64,000 nt of DNA from Auriscalpium vulgare (GCA_019915015.1 JAHBBC010000017.1:62001-126000); one strand, 5' to 3'. Positions 9,463 through 20,100 are shown, numbered from the stretch's first letter. Program-made: numbers and translations. The notes: a model not told the origin generated them from the letters alone.

Positions 9463-10710
9463 CTATTCCTCGCGCTCCATCAGAAGCTCGATCACCTCCC
9501 CCTCCTCGACTTCTTCCGAGCTGGCGATGGGCGGCGGTATCTCCCCGGCGTAGGTAGGAGACGCGGAGGGGGCCGTCGGCGCTGGTACCGTGGGGTGCGC
9601 GGGGAAGGGAAGAGGGCCCGGCTGGTCCGAGGGATGGACTATGGCATCGAAGCCTAGGGGTATCTCAGCTATGGCTTGGGAGGAGGAGATGTGCGAGAGG
9701 CGCGCAGAACTGATCTGCTCGATGGCGCGAATCGAGGCCACGCTGATATCCTGGACCAGGAAGTCTGCGGGCTGGAGGTTGGCCAGGAGGCGGGACCCTA
9801 ATCCCCATGCGTCCAGCATCCCGCCCATACAGGTTGCCATCGCGGCCCAGCGCATGTCGAGGCGATCCAACACCAGTGGCCAGTCCGCCCAAATATCGCG
9901 AAACGTGTCGAAGGCCTCGGAAATGGTGGTAAAGTCCCGTAACATATCCACCGAGTCCTCCGCGAGGCCCCCAATAGGTAGTACACCACGCCCGTGGTGA
10001 GGCGGCCCGCGTAGGCACGAGAGTGGGGGGAGCTGGAGGCACCACGGACGTGGTAGGCCAGGGCGCGGCACACGGCGTCTTCGCGGGTAATAACAAACAT
10101 CCCATGGACGGCCCGGGCGTCGAAATCACGTAGGAGCCAGCTCTGCATCCCCTGAGGACGCAGGGTGGGGAAGGCGCCATGCAACTCCGTGATTTCACGG
10201 AGGTAGGATTCGACAGAACCGTCTCCGAAGTAGTACACGGTCCAGAGCCCAGCCTCCACGATGGTGATCAAGACGTGGAGTTCCGCGTCGGTAGCGTCGG
10301 CAGGGAAAGGGGAGAACATCTGGGACCACCGCGGGCTGGCGCGCGCTGAGTCGGGGAGGGTACGCATGAGGGTGCCCTCGAAGCGCTGGGCGAGAGGGGC
10401 GGACGCTGGAACGAGCTTCACCATGAACTCGAGGATCGGCGAGGTGAAGTGGAAGGCAAGACCGCGCAGGCTGCGGGACGCGCGGATTGAAGAAAGGGTC
10501 TGGAATTGAGTTCATCATCAGCCAAGCCGGGAAAAGACGCGGTCGGGGACCAGCACGCACCACGAGCTGGTTGACTTTGTCGGCCCACTCTAGACGTAGC
10601 GCAACCTCCCGTTCGGCATCCCCAAGGTCAAAACCAGCGAAGGGGGCCTGCGTCAGCAGGCGGAGGAGGTCGAGGTTGTCGGCGGTGGCAGACGCTGCGG
10701 GGAGGGACAT
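9463..10710 (-). CDS. Antisense cargo gene 3: paralog of gene 2, one frame break
   Basis: Exon 1 (10,710-10,561, MSLPAASATADNLDLLRLL...) is joined to exon 2 (from 10,499) over a 61-nt intron (GTGCGT...TTCCAG), phase 0. Exon 2 reads FHFTSPILEFMVKLVPASA... down to VVYYLLG, then continues in another frame as GGLAEDSVDMLRDF... to the stop at 9463. One extra base in the CCCCC run at 9968-9972 (GGGGG on the coding strand) joins both halves, giving about 395 residues. The C-terminus is acidic (EEVEEGEVIELLMEREE). No known domain is seen. It shares intron position, N-terminal pattern and helical blocks with cargo gene 2. Its ATG lies only 129 nt from the 3' LTR, so the LTR and PPT form its upstream region. 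Confidence 0.65.
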
Positions 10711-10768
10711 CGCGGGACAGAAATCGGCAAAGGGATGCTACAAGCGACGTTATCGCGAAAGGTCGCGA

Positions 10769-10780
10769 GCCCTTATATGC
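10769..10780 (-). promoter_or_regulatory. TATA-like box of antisense cargo gene 3
   Basis: The - strand reads GCATATAAGGG about 65 nt before the ATG at 10,710. It lies between the 3' LTR/PPT and the gene, so antisense transcription could start inside the element without help from host DNA. Confidence 0.5.
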
Positions 10781-10812
10781 CGCTTCCGCACGGTTCCTGG
10801 CAACTGGGGACA

Positions 10813-10838
10813 GTTGCAGTTTCAGTTGGGGGGAGAAA
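10813..10838 (+). other. Polypurine tract for plus-strand priming
   Basis: The purine run GGGGGGAGAAA (10,828-10,838), preceded by TTTCAGTT, directly abuts the TG that opens the presumed 3' LTR. Position and composition are those of a Ty3/Gypsy PPT. Confidence 0.75.
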
Positions 10839-11495
10839 TGATAGGTTCAGGCCGCGGGCAAGCGTGTAGCGAGACGTCGCGAGACGGGGAAGCAGCATGC
10901 GAGGCGCAGGGTCGCGGGAGCGGGGGTGATGGGAACGTGGTCCGGCGACCCAGGAGCAACCGGGACTGGCGACGGAACGGATCACCGGAACGGGCTAGAT
11001 CGGGAGGGCTTAGCGACGTAGGTAGAGCCACTACTTAGGGAGCTGCGCGAGACGTAGCAACCTAATCAACCTGTGGGCGGCGCAAGCCACCCACACCCTT
11101 TACCTCACAGAAACTGTAGCCTGAGGCGCTACCAGACTTAGGAAGGAAGGACCCCACCGATGTGGGAACAGGTAGGCAGGCGGACAGGCAAGAGGGGGTG
11201 CGACGGCCCATAGGCGGACGCTTCGCACACGGGTGCGAAGCACTCGGAGGAGGATCCCGTAGAGGGCATCCCCAGGCAGGTGAGTGTTTAGTTTGGTGTT
11301 TAGGCGGTAGGAGGTGGCCCCGCACGACCGCGGGGAGGGCACGAAGCGCGACAGCGACACGAACACCTTCCCCCCTCAGCAAGACTAGTCACCCGGACTG
11401 GATCGCGACGTATAGGAGGCAGTGTTGGTGGTTGTTGTCCTGTGAGGCACTCGCCGCACGCCCCGCTAGGGTCCGTCCCGGGTGATAGCGTATCA
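10839..11495 (+). repeat. Presumed 3' LTR of the Gypsy element (657 bp)
   Basis: It starts TGATA just after the PPT and ends TATCA, a perfect 5-bp terminal inverted repeat with the canonical TG...CA ends. Immediately to the right the reading frame is Copia gag-pol on the - strand (…PRAPSTRIAQH), while inside this block the frame loses all resemblance to Copia. The second LTR is outside the window, so identity cannot be tested. The left edge is firmer than the right one. Confidence 0.65.
11220..11241. other. Hairpin inside the Gypsy 3' LTR
   Basis: GCTTCGCAC (11,220-11,228) and GTGCGAAGC (11,233-11,241) form a perfect 9-bp stem with a 4-nt loop. In an LTR transcript such a stem could serve RNA 3'-end formation or dimerisation; this is inference only. 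Confidence 0.5.
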
Positions 11496-13891
11496 GCGTG
11501 TTGCGCGATCCGCGTGCTCGGTGCTCGGGGCGTCGGAATTTTCGAAGGTGTCGGCGCTTTGGGCGCTTCGGCCGGCGGCGCCGTTTCTCCCCTTTCTCCC
11601 CCTTGCCCCGCAGTCGGCTCGCTTTTTCCTGCCTCTGCGTCTTTCTCCCCCTCGAGCCGCGCAGGGGCCTCGAGTATGTGTTCTTCCCCAGTGCCCATAG
11701 TGATAGTTTTTTCTTCTTCAAATATAATATTTCTTGAAGTTTGAACTTGCCGGGTTTGTGGGTTGTAGTACCTCCAGGCACGCGAATTGTCCGAGAGGCC
11801 GACAAATAACATGTCGCGCGACTTTGATTCCAATTTTCCTTGCTGCCCATCCTGCTGCAGTACCCAGCAACGCGTGCCGAATTCTCGTAACAACGATACG
11901 TCCGGTTTCTTCCCCCAGAAGATCTCATCGGGTGTTTTCCCATCGGGTAAGGCGCGCGTGGGAGACCGGTTTTTCAGGTACGTTGCGTAGGCTACTGCTT
12001 CGGGCCATAGGTACTTGGGTAAATCGTGCGCCAATAGCATTGCGCGCGCGTGCTCAACCAACGTTCGGTTGAGTCGTTCCGCAATTCCATTCTGTGCGGA
12101 AGAGTGGGGTGCCGTGAGTTCCAATTTGATGCCGTTCTCTAAGAGGAATTTCAAAATTCCCTCGTTGAGATACTCGCGCCCATTGTCGATGCGAAAACGC
12201 TTCATCTTGCGTCCCGCCTGCGTCTCGATGTAGCTCTTGTAGTACTTCAGCTTTTCGAGTACGCCAGTTTTCCCTTTGAGAAAATGAACCATCGAGCGGC
12301 GCGACTTTCCGTCTGTGAATGACACGTAATAGAATTCGCCTCGGATTCCGCGCGTTCGGGCCGGTCCCCATAAGTCTGAAACGGTGAGGTCACCGATCTC
12401 CGCGATCTTCGTATCAGATTCTTTTGGAAATGGTGTGACATGCTGTTTAGCCTGGATGCACGCTGTGCATTGCTCTTCCGGCGCGCTCCCTTCGTCGACA
12501 TTCATCCCCTCCACCATATTTTTCGATTTTAGCATTTTTATCGAACCCATATTGAGGTGGCCGAAGATTCTGTGCCAGGAGTCCCAACTTCGGGCATTGC
12601 CGGATACCAGCGCCATTTCGGGAAAAGCGCCCGAGCCGGGCTTCAGGTCCATGATGTACATACGACCGACTTTTCTCCCTTTAGCGATATTCGTTCCCGC
12701 GCGCGTTCGGATCATTAGGTAATCGTTTTCGAACGTCACCTGCATACTGTTTTCGGTGATGCGTGGGATCGAGACCAGGTTTGCTACAGCGAGTGGTGCG
12801 TGTATCGCGTCCCGCAAGACGCCCTGCACCGACTTTCCTTCAACTTGAAAAGTGACTGGCACGTCACCGCGGCCAAGGGCCGCGATGGAGTGATTCCCTA
12901 CGCCCCGAACAATGTCCCCGGGCGTATCTCTGTAAGAGGAAAAATGCGAGCGCTCTCGCACGATGTGTGACGTGGCTGCCGAGTCGGCGAGCCAGAGCGG
13001 CGGTCCGGCGCGATTGGTAAGCGAGTTCTCTGATGCGAAGGCGTATTCTTCTTTCTTCGGCGCTTCCTGCGCCGTGTTTGCCTGCGCTGTGTTCCCTCCT
13101 CCGCCGTTCTGCCTGCCCGTCCCGTTGTCACGTTTGCTCGAGCGGCAGTCTGCTTTCATGTGCCCTTTTTTCCCGCACGCGTAGCATGTAATATTGCGTG
13201 TGTCGAACTTCTTCTTTCCTTTGAAGGCCGCAAGCGCCGTGTCAGATGATGGCTTCTCGGCTTTCTCCTTTTGGCGCTTGGTTTCTTCGAGAATACGAGA
13301 TATGACTGTGCCGGATTTCCCGAGGGCTGTGCGATCTATTGACCGTATGTAAGGGTCCCAAGACTCTGGCAACGACGTCAGCAACGCCATGCCGAAATCT
13401 TCGTCTGAGATCTGATGTCCCAGTGAGTGCAGATCGCTCTGCAGTCCGCGCATCTTCCTGATGTGCTCCTCGACGTCTGCGCCTTCCGCGCATTCGGCTC
13501 TGAAGAAATTTCGCCTCGCGAGTACGAGCCCCAGCGTTCCTTTCGGCTGGTACAACTCCTCGAGTATGCTCCACGCGGCGGCGGCTTCTTTCTCGTCCCG
13601 AACGTATACCAGCAGCGGGTCTGCGACCCGCAGCCGAATTGCCGACAGCGCCTGTCGACTCTTCTTTGTCCAGACCCTGATCTTCTCGTCAGCGGCTTCT
13701 TGCACTTTGGCATCCGCTCCTGTCGCTGCCGCGGCAGGTTTCTTCGCCGTCCCGTCGACATAATCCCACAGGTCCGCATTGGTAAGTAGATCTTCGATCT
13801 TCATACGCCATACGGCGTAATTCTCGGTGCCCCGCAAGGCATCGATCCGGACTGTGTTGTACGTGCCGCTGCCGTACGTGTTGTCTGACAT
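11496..13891 (-). CDS. gag-pol: Copia Gag-protease-integrase (interrupted before RT)
   Basis: The ATG at 13,891 opens about 799 uninterrupted codons of Copia sequence. The order is: a gag domain (…NYAVWRMKIEDLLTNADLW…, UBN2/gag_pre type), a zinc knuckle CYACGKKGHMKADC near residue 235, an aspartic protease with LADSAATSHI near residue 300 (DSA, Copia type), a GAG-pre-integrase HHCC (FGHLNMGS…CTACIQAKQ), and a DDE integrase (DLWGPA, IDNGREY, NGIAERLNR). The integrase C-terminal region runs through …NIIFEEEKT to a Pro/Glu-rich linker. The order protease-integrase before RT is diagnostic for Ty1/Copia. The frame runs on to 11,300 through Gypsy LTR sequence, but that extension is not Copia protein. 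Confidence 0.9.
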
Positions 13892-13960
13892 GGGTGGGAA
13901 GATTTCGGGGGTGATAGATAGGGCTGGTAGATAGTGACTGTATGTGATCAGTTAAGGGCA

Positions 13961-13972
13961 GGGCCCATAACC
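13961..13972 (-). other. Copia primer binding site, matches initiator tRNA-Met anticodon arm
   Basis: Directly inside the 5' LTR the + strand reads GGGCCCATAACC. This is the anticodon stem-loop sequence of eukaryotic initiator tRNA-Met (CAU anticodon in GGGCCCAUAACC), so the element RNA is complementary to an internal part of that tRNA and not to its CCA end. Drosophila copia is known to prime with a half-molecule of this tRNA. The match and zero spacing to the LTR are seen; the priming mode is inferred. Confidence 0.75.
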
Positions 13973-14170
13973 TGTAGAATAAACAAGTAGAGAGCGAGTA
14001 AAATAGAGAATAAGATTGATTTATTCCGGCTCCTGAACGCGAGCCTTTATACCTAAGTACAAGACTACTGGAATATTCCTATGACTAGGAATTCGCTTAT
14101 CTACTGTACTTAGTAATCTAATCTAGTATGTTCGGGAGTCGCCGAGTGGCTTCTCCCACTAACTACAACA
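13973..14170 (-). repeat. Copia 5' LTR (198 bp)
   Basis: On the - strand it begins TGTTGTAGTTAGTGGG and ends TTATTCTACA, i.e. TGTTG...CA. It contains a TATA-like GGTATAAAGGC (about 14,045-14,055) and an AATAAATC polyadenylation-like signal (about 14,020), in the order expected for R/U5 at the end. The partner LTR is outside the window. Confidence 0.75.
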
Positions 14171-17100
14171 CCATGGACACCGCGTCCGCGTTCAGGAACA
14201 TCGAGCGTGCTTCGCCTCGTCCGGCGACCGACGAAATTACGCAATGGCGAGACCGTCCGCCATGCGAGTCAGCGTGCACCGACACAGCGGAGGCCTGATT
14301 TTGCATCATGCAGCGGCCCTGTGCAGCTCTCGCGGGGACGCGCATCAACTGTTAGTTCGCTTTGAGGGGGGAGTAACCATGTGCAGACTATGAGCGCCGC
14401 CGTGTTTCAGTAACTTAGCGAAGTCTGACCTTGGTGAGACTCTCCGCTACGCGTTCACCGTAATATTCGGGCGGTGAAATTGGCCAAGGCAAATTGCGCG
14501 CGGCGAGGCCATTCCCGATCGGTGGCCACGAGTCTAGCCGACGAATGAGCGCATGCCCTGTGTCCGCAGAGCCTGAACGCAACTGTCACCTCCTCGATAT
14601 GACCGCACCGCTGCGCTGCTATCTTCATAGGACGCACATCCGCCGTGAGCTCGACTCGTCCAGCTGAGGAAGTGTTCGTGCACGTACCGTAGGCGCGTCC
14701 ATGCACGGGCAACCCGCTTCCCGGGAGCTCGCTCACATTTGCCGAACGGTGACCCTGAATGACAGCGGTTACCGCTCACCGAGATTTACGAGAGGAAAAA
14801 ATTCACCTCATCCTCTGCCCCGCTCTCTGGCGTGGCCGCTCTACTCCGACAGCAAAACCGTATGCGCGACGCGCATCTGCCCCGTCTGCCCCCACTCATT
14901 TGCTGTCCGCGACCGGCATACTATGGCGCTCTCTGTGCGTTCCTCGGCTGTCTTCTAGCGTCCACTCGTACGCTACTGCCCGCCAGGTGAGTTCTCCCCA
15001 CCCGATCAGTTGATCCAGCACCTACTCACATACAGCCCCGAACAGCTAGCTCAATGGGTGCGTTCGATTGCGTCTGGAAACGAGCACGGAGTGCAGGTAA
15101 GCTGGATTTCCAGATGTCGAGCAGAATGTGTAACGCTTGCCCTGCAGTTCCGCAGCCCCAAGACTGAGGCAGGCCGCGTCACTGCGCCGCATGAGTGTAA
15201 TGGACTCAGTGCTCTCGCGCAACGGCGCGCACGCACGCCCTCTGTTTGCGGTCCCACTGGCGCCCCTCGTCCGCGAGGTGGAATTCCGGCCTTCAGAACG
15301 CGCCTGCAATCTGCGCGAGCGGATGTCAGCAGCCAGGAGAGCGCACCGCGGTCTGAGATGGCTGTTCGTCAGAGGTACGCGCGTCTATTAGTAATAGGAT
15401 CTCCGCTTGGCACTTTGACGCCGGAGCCTCCCTCCTCAATCTCCTCCATCATGGCCTGTCGGCGTTACCTCGTCCAGTGTTCTGAATGCCAGACTCTGCC
15501 TCTCACGTTTTCACTGATGTCTTTGCTGCGCAGCCGCCTCCTTCGTTCTGCGCAGCCGTCTCCAGTCTGCACGGTACGTCGTCGTCGTGCGGACGTCATG
15601 ATTTTTACTGACGTCTTTGCTGCGCAGTTCTCCTTCGTTGTAATCCACCTGCCTCGCCATCGGACTCTGCGCACGCTCGCAGAGGACGACTCTGCGAGCG
15701 CCACACACCTGGACGAGGCGCTGCGACGCAGAAGTCTCTGCCATGCCGCAGGATCCTCAGCGTCGCACGTGCTTGCGACAGAGACGAGCTCACGCCCCGA
15801 TGCCCCTGGACGAGGCGTGCTGCGACGCCGCGCGCGCGGATGGAGCACCGCGCCTCGTCCTGGCCATCTGTCAAGACAACGCCGGGCAATCGACACGCCG
15901 CCAGCCGCTGTGCGAGCGCGCTGAGCGAATGTACGTACCTTTTCACCCTTCTCTTTCATATTTTCGACTTATCTACTTCAGACTTTCAGTGTACGCATAG
16001 ACAGGCGCGCGCCGCCCAGACAACGCTCTGGACGCGCCATCTCAAGCCGCGTTCAAGACAAGACATGCCACCGTCGCGCTGTGCACGCCGTGGCACGGCG
16101 TGGATGAGGGCCTTACATCTCAGGATGTTGTGGACGCGCACGACTGCGTCTGGACGAGGCGCGCAGCGGCGCAACACTGCGCGACCTCAGCGCATCGTAG
16201 CGGCGCGTAGGTGCGTACCTCGTCGTCTTGTGCAGAATTCTTTGACTAACTACTTGATCTTAGACGCGCGGCGCGCGGCCTCCCTGGCCGAGACACCAAG
16301 TCTCCTGGACGCACCTAGACGATGTCTCCCCGCCCGTAGGATCCCATGGACGCGCTGCGCGCCTGCTCGACGTCACGACGGCAGTCGAGCGCCACGTCAT
16401 CGCCGGGCGCGGACGCCGCCCTGCAGCCCCCCTGGACGTCGACGCGTTGACGCGTCTCGAGGTTCTCAAGATCACTGGGCGCGCACGACCGCGCTGGACC
16501 CTTCGCGGGCCGTACAGCGACCCAGTGACGGCGCTCACTCCTCGAGACACTTGAACGAGGCGCGCTGCGCCGCGATGCGACCGCCACGCGTCACCGTGGC
16601 CATCGATCAACCACCGGACAGCTGGACGCTCCGCAGCGAGCATGGACGCCAGCCGGTGGACGAGGGCGACGCCGCGGATGCTCGACGCGGCGTCCCGGGC
16701 GCGGCTGCTTGCGCACGGCCATCGCAATCGTAGCGGCCGAGCACCAGTGCATCATCACGGGACGGCCGCGCTACTCTGCCAGGTCCTTCAGCCTCCCTGG
16801 ACGAGGCTCTAATTTACCGCCACGCCGCGTGATGCACAGCGCAACCCACCCATCGTGTCTGTCCATGGGCGAGGCACCTGGACGGCACGCCCGGACGCGC
16901 GCAGCTTGAACAGCCGGCCATGCTCAAAAGACATGGGTACGCGCGCAGCTCGAACAGCCGCGGTCAAGACCCACCTTCGCGCTGGACGACTCTGCATGCC
17001 ACTACGACGTGGACGAGGCCGTCGACCCGCACTCGCCGCACCGTCGACTCGTCGTGCAAGCAGCCAGCTGGACGACATGCACGGACGCGCGTCCCTCGCG

Positions 17101-20100
17101 CTCAAGAAGATCGGACAAGGTCGCGGCCGTGGCGCGCGTCCATGGGCGAGGCACCAACTCCTCGAGGACAGCGCGCTCGGACGCACGCACCTCGAACAGC
17201 CGTGCTCAAGATTGACTCACGCACCGTCGCGCGCTGGACGAGGCCGCCGACTGTCAGGCAGTGGACGAGGCCGTCAACTCTCAAGAAGAGGATGCCTAGC
17301 GTGGTGGCCGCGCGCCACGTCCGTTGACGCCGACGCGTCGTGCTGGCCAAGCGCCAACTCGTCATCCTCCCTGGGACGACGAGGGCCCAAATTCCCAGCC
17401 TGACAACGCCCGTCAGAGTGGTCCGCCTCCTCGGCGCCGGCCCATTCTCTCGCAGCAGCGACGCCGCTGACGCCGCTGTTGTGGGGCAGTGGGATGTCCT
17501 CAAAACTCAAAGAATCACGGGCAGGGCGCGGCATAGTCTGCGCACGACTGCGCGGGACGAGCTTCCCAAGTGCGCGTCGTAGATGGACGCGCACATCTGG
17601 ACATTTTCGAGATTGCCGGGCGCGCACGAATGCCCTGGACGCCTTGCGGTCCGTGCAGCCACGCGACGGCGCTCACGGGGGGCTCGAAAGAGCTGGACGA
17701 GGCGCGCAACACTGCGCGACGACCGCGCATCGTCGCTGCGCGTAGGTACGTACCTCGTCGCATAGTGTATATTTGATTCAACTAACCTACTTGATCTCTA
17801 GTTGATGCGCGCGACACCATGCCGCCGCGGGCGACGTCTTCGCCGGACGCCGCCAACGCTCAACTTCAAGGCTCACCGCAGCACCTGCGGCTTTCCTGGT
17901 CGAGGCACCGACTCATGGACGCACCTGGACGACACGCATGACCGCGCCAAGACGTAGTCGGACGAGTCTGCATTAGCCGCGGGCCTCGTTGTCTCGCAGC
18001 AGCTCAAGCCGAACGGCACGCACAACGTCACGCACACCGCGAACACGGGGGCATCAAGATGGCCAAGTTCGCCCAGCAGCTGCTTGGACGACACGCGCGT
18101 ACGCACAACGACGTCGCGCTGGACGTGGCGCGTGCGTGGACGTGGCGCATGCCGCGCTCAAGACGGAGGACGCGCTGGACGCCCGCCACGGCGCAGACGA
18201 GGCCCTCGAAGACAAAATTGCGGATGCGCTAGCAGTCCCGAGACAGAACGAGGCGTGCAGAGACGGGACGCGCGGCGGCGGGGCGGCCTGCCTGGCCGCG
18301 GCGCGAACCGTCGACGCACCGGGACACACCACGCCAGGACGCGTGCTCGAGCTGGCGGCTGAGCAAGGGATGACCCGCGCCGAGGCGTCGTGCGCGCCCC
18401 CGGGCCGAGAGCAGGGTCGAGGAACAGCGGGGTGCGCGGCACAGGCCAGCGTGGGGACCGGCGAACGGGCTGCGCAAGACGAGCGAGAGGGTGCGCGCGG
18501 TTCGTTCCAGCTCGACATTGTGGCGGACTCGGCACATGGGGGGCATACACGGCCTGCTCGGGAGACAACGGCGGCGCGGTGGAGGGAGTCAAGGCGACAG
18601 AGGAGGGCCGGAGAAGCAAGAACGAGAGGGTGACCGGCCATGACGGCGGCTCACCGAGGGTCGAGTCGCGGGCGGCGCCGCACAGGCGCGGGGACCGGAG
18701 AACGGGCTGCTCGGACGCTGCGCGCATGGAGCGCATGGTCGGGCAGCGCGTCGCGGGACCCGCGAGCGGCGGCGTTGTGCGCAAGGGAGGCGGATGGTGG
18801 CGGGTACATAGTGACTATATGCGCTGAAAATGAACGGATTGACGTGCCTACGGGCTGCGTGACAGCGGCCAGAGTGAGCAGAGAAGGCAGGCGGGCAAGC
18901 AGCCACGCACGAGCGAGTGCCCGGTGTCCTGCGCGCCCTGGCAGTCCTGGGATACTGCAAGAGTCCCCGGTGTCCTTTAGAGAGTAGAATAGTGGCAGAG
19001 TCCTCGTTTTATCGCTGGGCGAGGCGGCGCGATAAGATGCGGCGCGGCGGGGGGACAGCGAGAGGCGAGGGCAAGAGGCGCGGGCGAGAAGCGAGGGCGA
19101 GAGGCAAGGGCGAGTGGGCGTGCGGGCGGCCGACGACGCGCGTCGAGTGGGCGGAGCGTGGAGAGCGTTGGGGCGCAGCTGTGCGAGAAGGCGATCGTGT
19201 GTGCGCAGCGAGCAGCGTCGCACTGCCGGTGGCAGAGCAGCACCAGATCAGGCACCCGCCGGCAGGTCGGCGAGCATGCCGAGCTCATGAGATCCTCAAT
19301 TGCTTGGGGCACGCCAACACACGAGAGATGATATGCTGCCGTAGGTGGGTAGATATACATGAAAGGACCGGTGTGCATTTCATCGTCGAGAATAAGAGGA
19401 CTTTCCCACGACAGGTCTCAATCAACTCTTTGAGTCTCTCTCACCATCTCCGACGAGCTCGCCATCCCGAGATACTTCCTACGTCTCAGTCGCTTCAAAC
19501 ACCCGTCCAGCGGGCAAGGTGCCGTCTAGTCTTGGGTCGGAGCGGGCGCCGCAATTGCGCGCGCTCTCCTGGAAGTTCACTCGATTTCAGCAAGCGCACT
19601 GAGGCAGAGGCCGGCCAGACTGAGAGATGCGGACTCCCCCAGTGCAGAGGACGGCAGAGGCAAAGGGGAAAGAAGATGGGCAGCATGTGCAGGTGCGCGT
19701 CCCGCGGGCTTTTTCTGAATCCTGTCCTTGACTCACAGCCGCTACGTTGCGCAGGGCTTGAAAGCTTGAACATCTATCCTTACGCGTCTCGTTGACTGCG
19801 GTGCGTCGGGCGACCTGTCCGTTTCACAAGACCTCGCGCTCATACTTCACGAACCCGCCATCCTCAGGTTCATCCGCCAGCTCACAAGACCGCCATGCCG
19901 GACTCGAGAGCCGCATATCCTTCTCCGAACCCCGCACTGCTTCTCCGGCCTACTGCATGATCCCGCAAACGTCAGCCAGTGCCGAGCCACTGCTTCTTCG
20001 AGTCGCGACGCCCGCCCCACCAGAACGTCTTCAAGACCCACAAGGAGCCCCAGGAGCGCATAGTGGCACCAGCCCAATAGATTGTATATCTACGCCAGCA

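Larger units (their letters stand above)
1..11495 (+). mobile_element. Ty3/Gypsy LTR retrotransposon with antisense gene cargo (5' end outside window)
   Basis: Gag zinc knuckle, aspartic protease, reverse transcriptase, RNase H, zinc-binding and DDE integrase appear in the Ty3/Gypsy order between 1 and 5489. A polypurine tract (10,828-10,838) directly precedes a sequence that starts TGATA and ends TATCA (10,839-11,495), read as the 3' LTR. Right of 11,495 the sequence is an interrupted Copia gag-pol, so that point is read as the insertion edge. About 5 kb between integrase and LTR holds three genes on the opposite strand. The 5' LTR, primer site and N-terminal gag are outside the window, so LTR identity and target-site duplication cannot be checked. 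The element type is certain; the right boundary is an inference from PPT, TG...CA ends and the Copia junction. Confidence 0.85.
11496..14170 (-). mobile_element. Ty1/Copia LTR retrotransposon, interrupted by the Gypsy element
   Basis: Reading on the - strand there is a 5' LTR (14,170-13,973), a primer binding site (13,972-13,961), and a long frame with gag, protease and integrase that stops resembling Copia at 11,495. RT, RNase H and the 3' LTR are not in the window. The break coincides with the end of the Gypsy LTR, so the Copia copy was probably split by that insertion and its other half lies left of position 1. Confidence 0.82.

Noticed and set aside
11300..11495. Extension of the Copia reading frame to 11,300
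   Set aside because: The residues after …STRIAQH have no Copia character and lie inside the presumed Gypsy LTR; the open frame there is by chance.
18054..18784. Long overlapping Ala/Arg/Pro frames on both strands
   Set aside because: Several frames are open at once as expected for very GC-rich DNA; none shows domains, splice sites or a plausible start.
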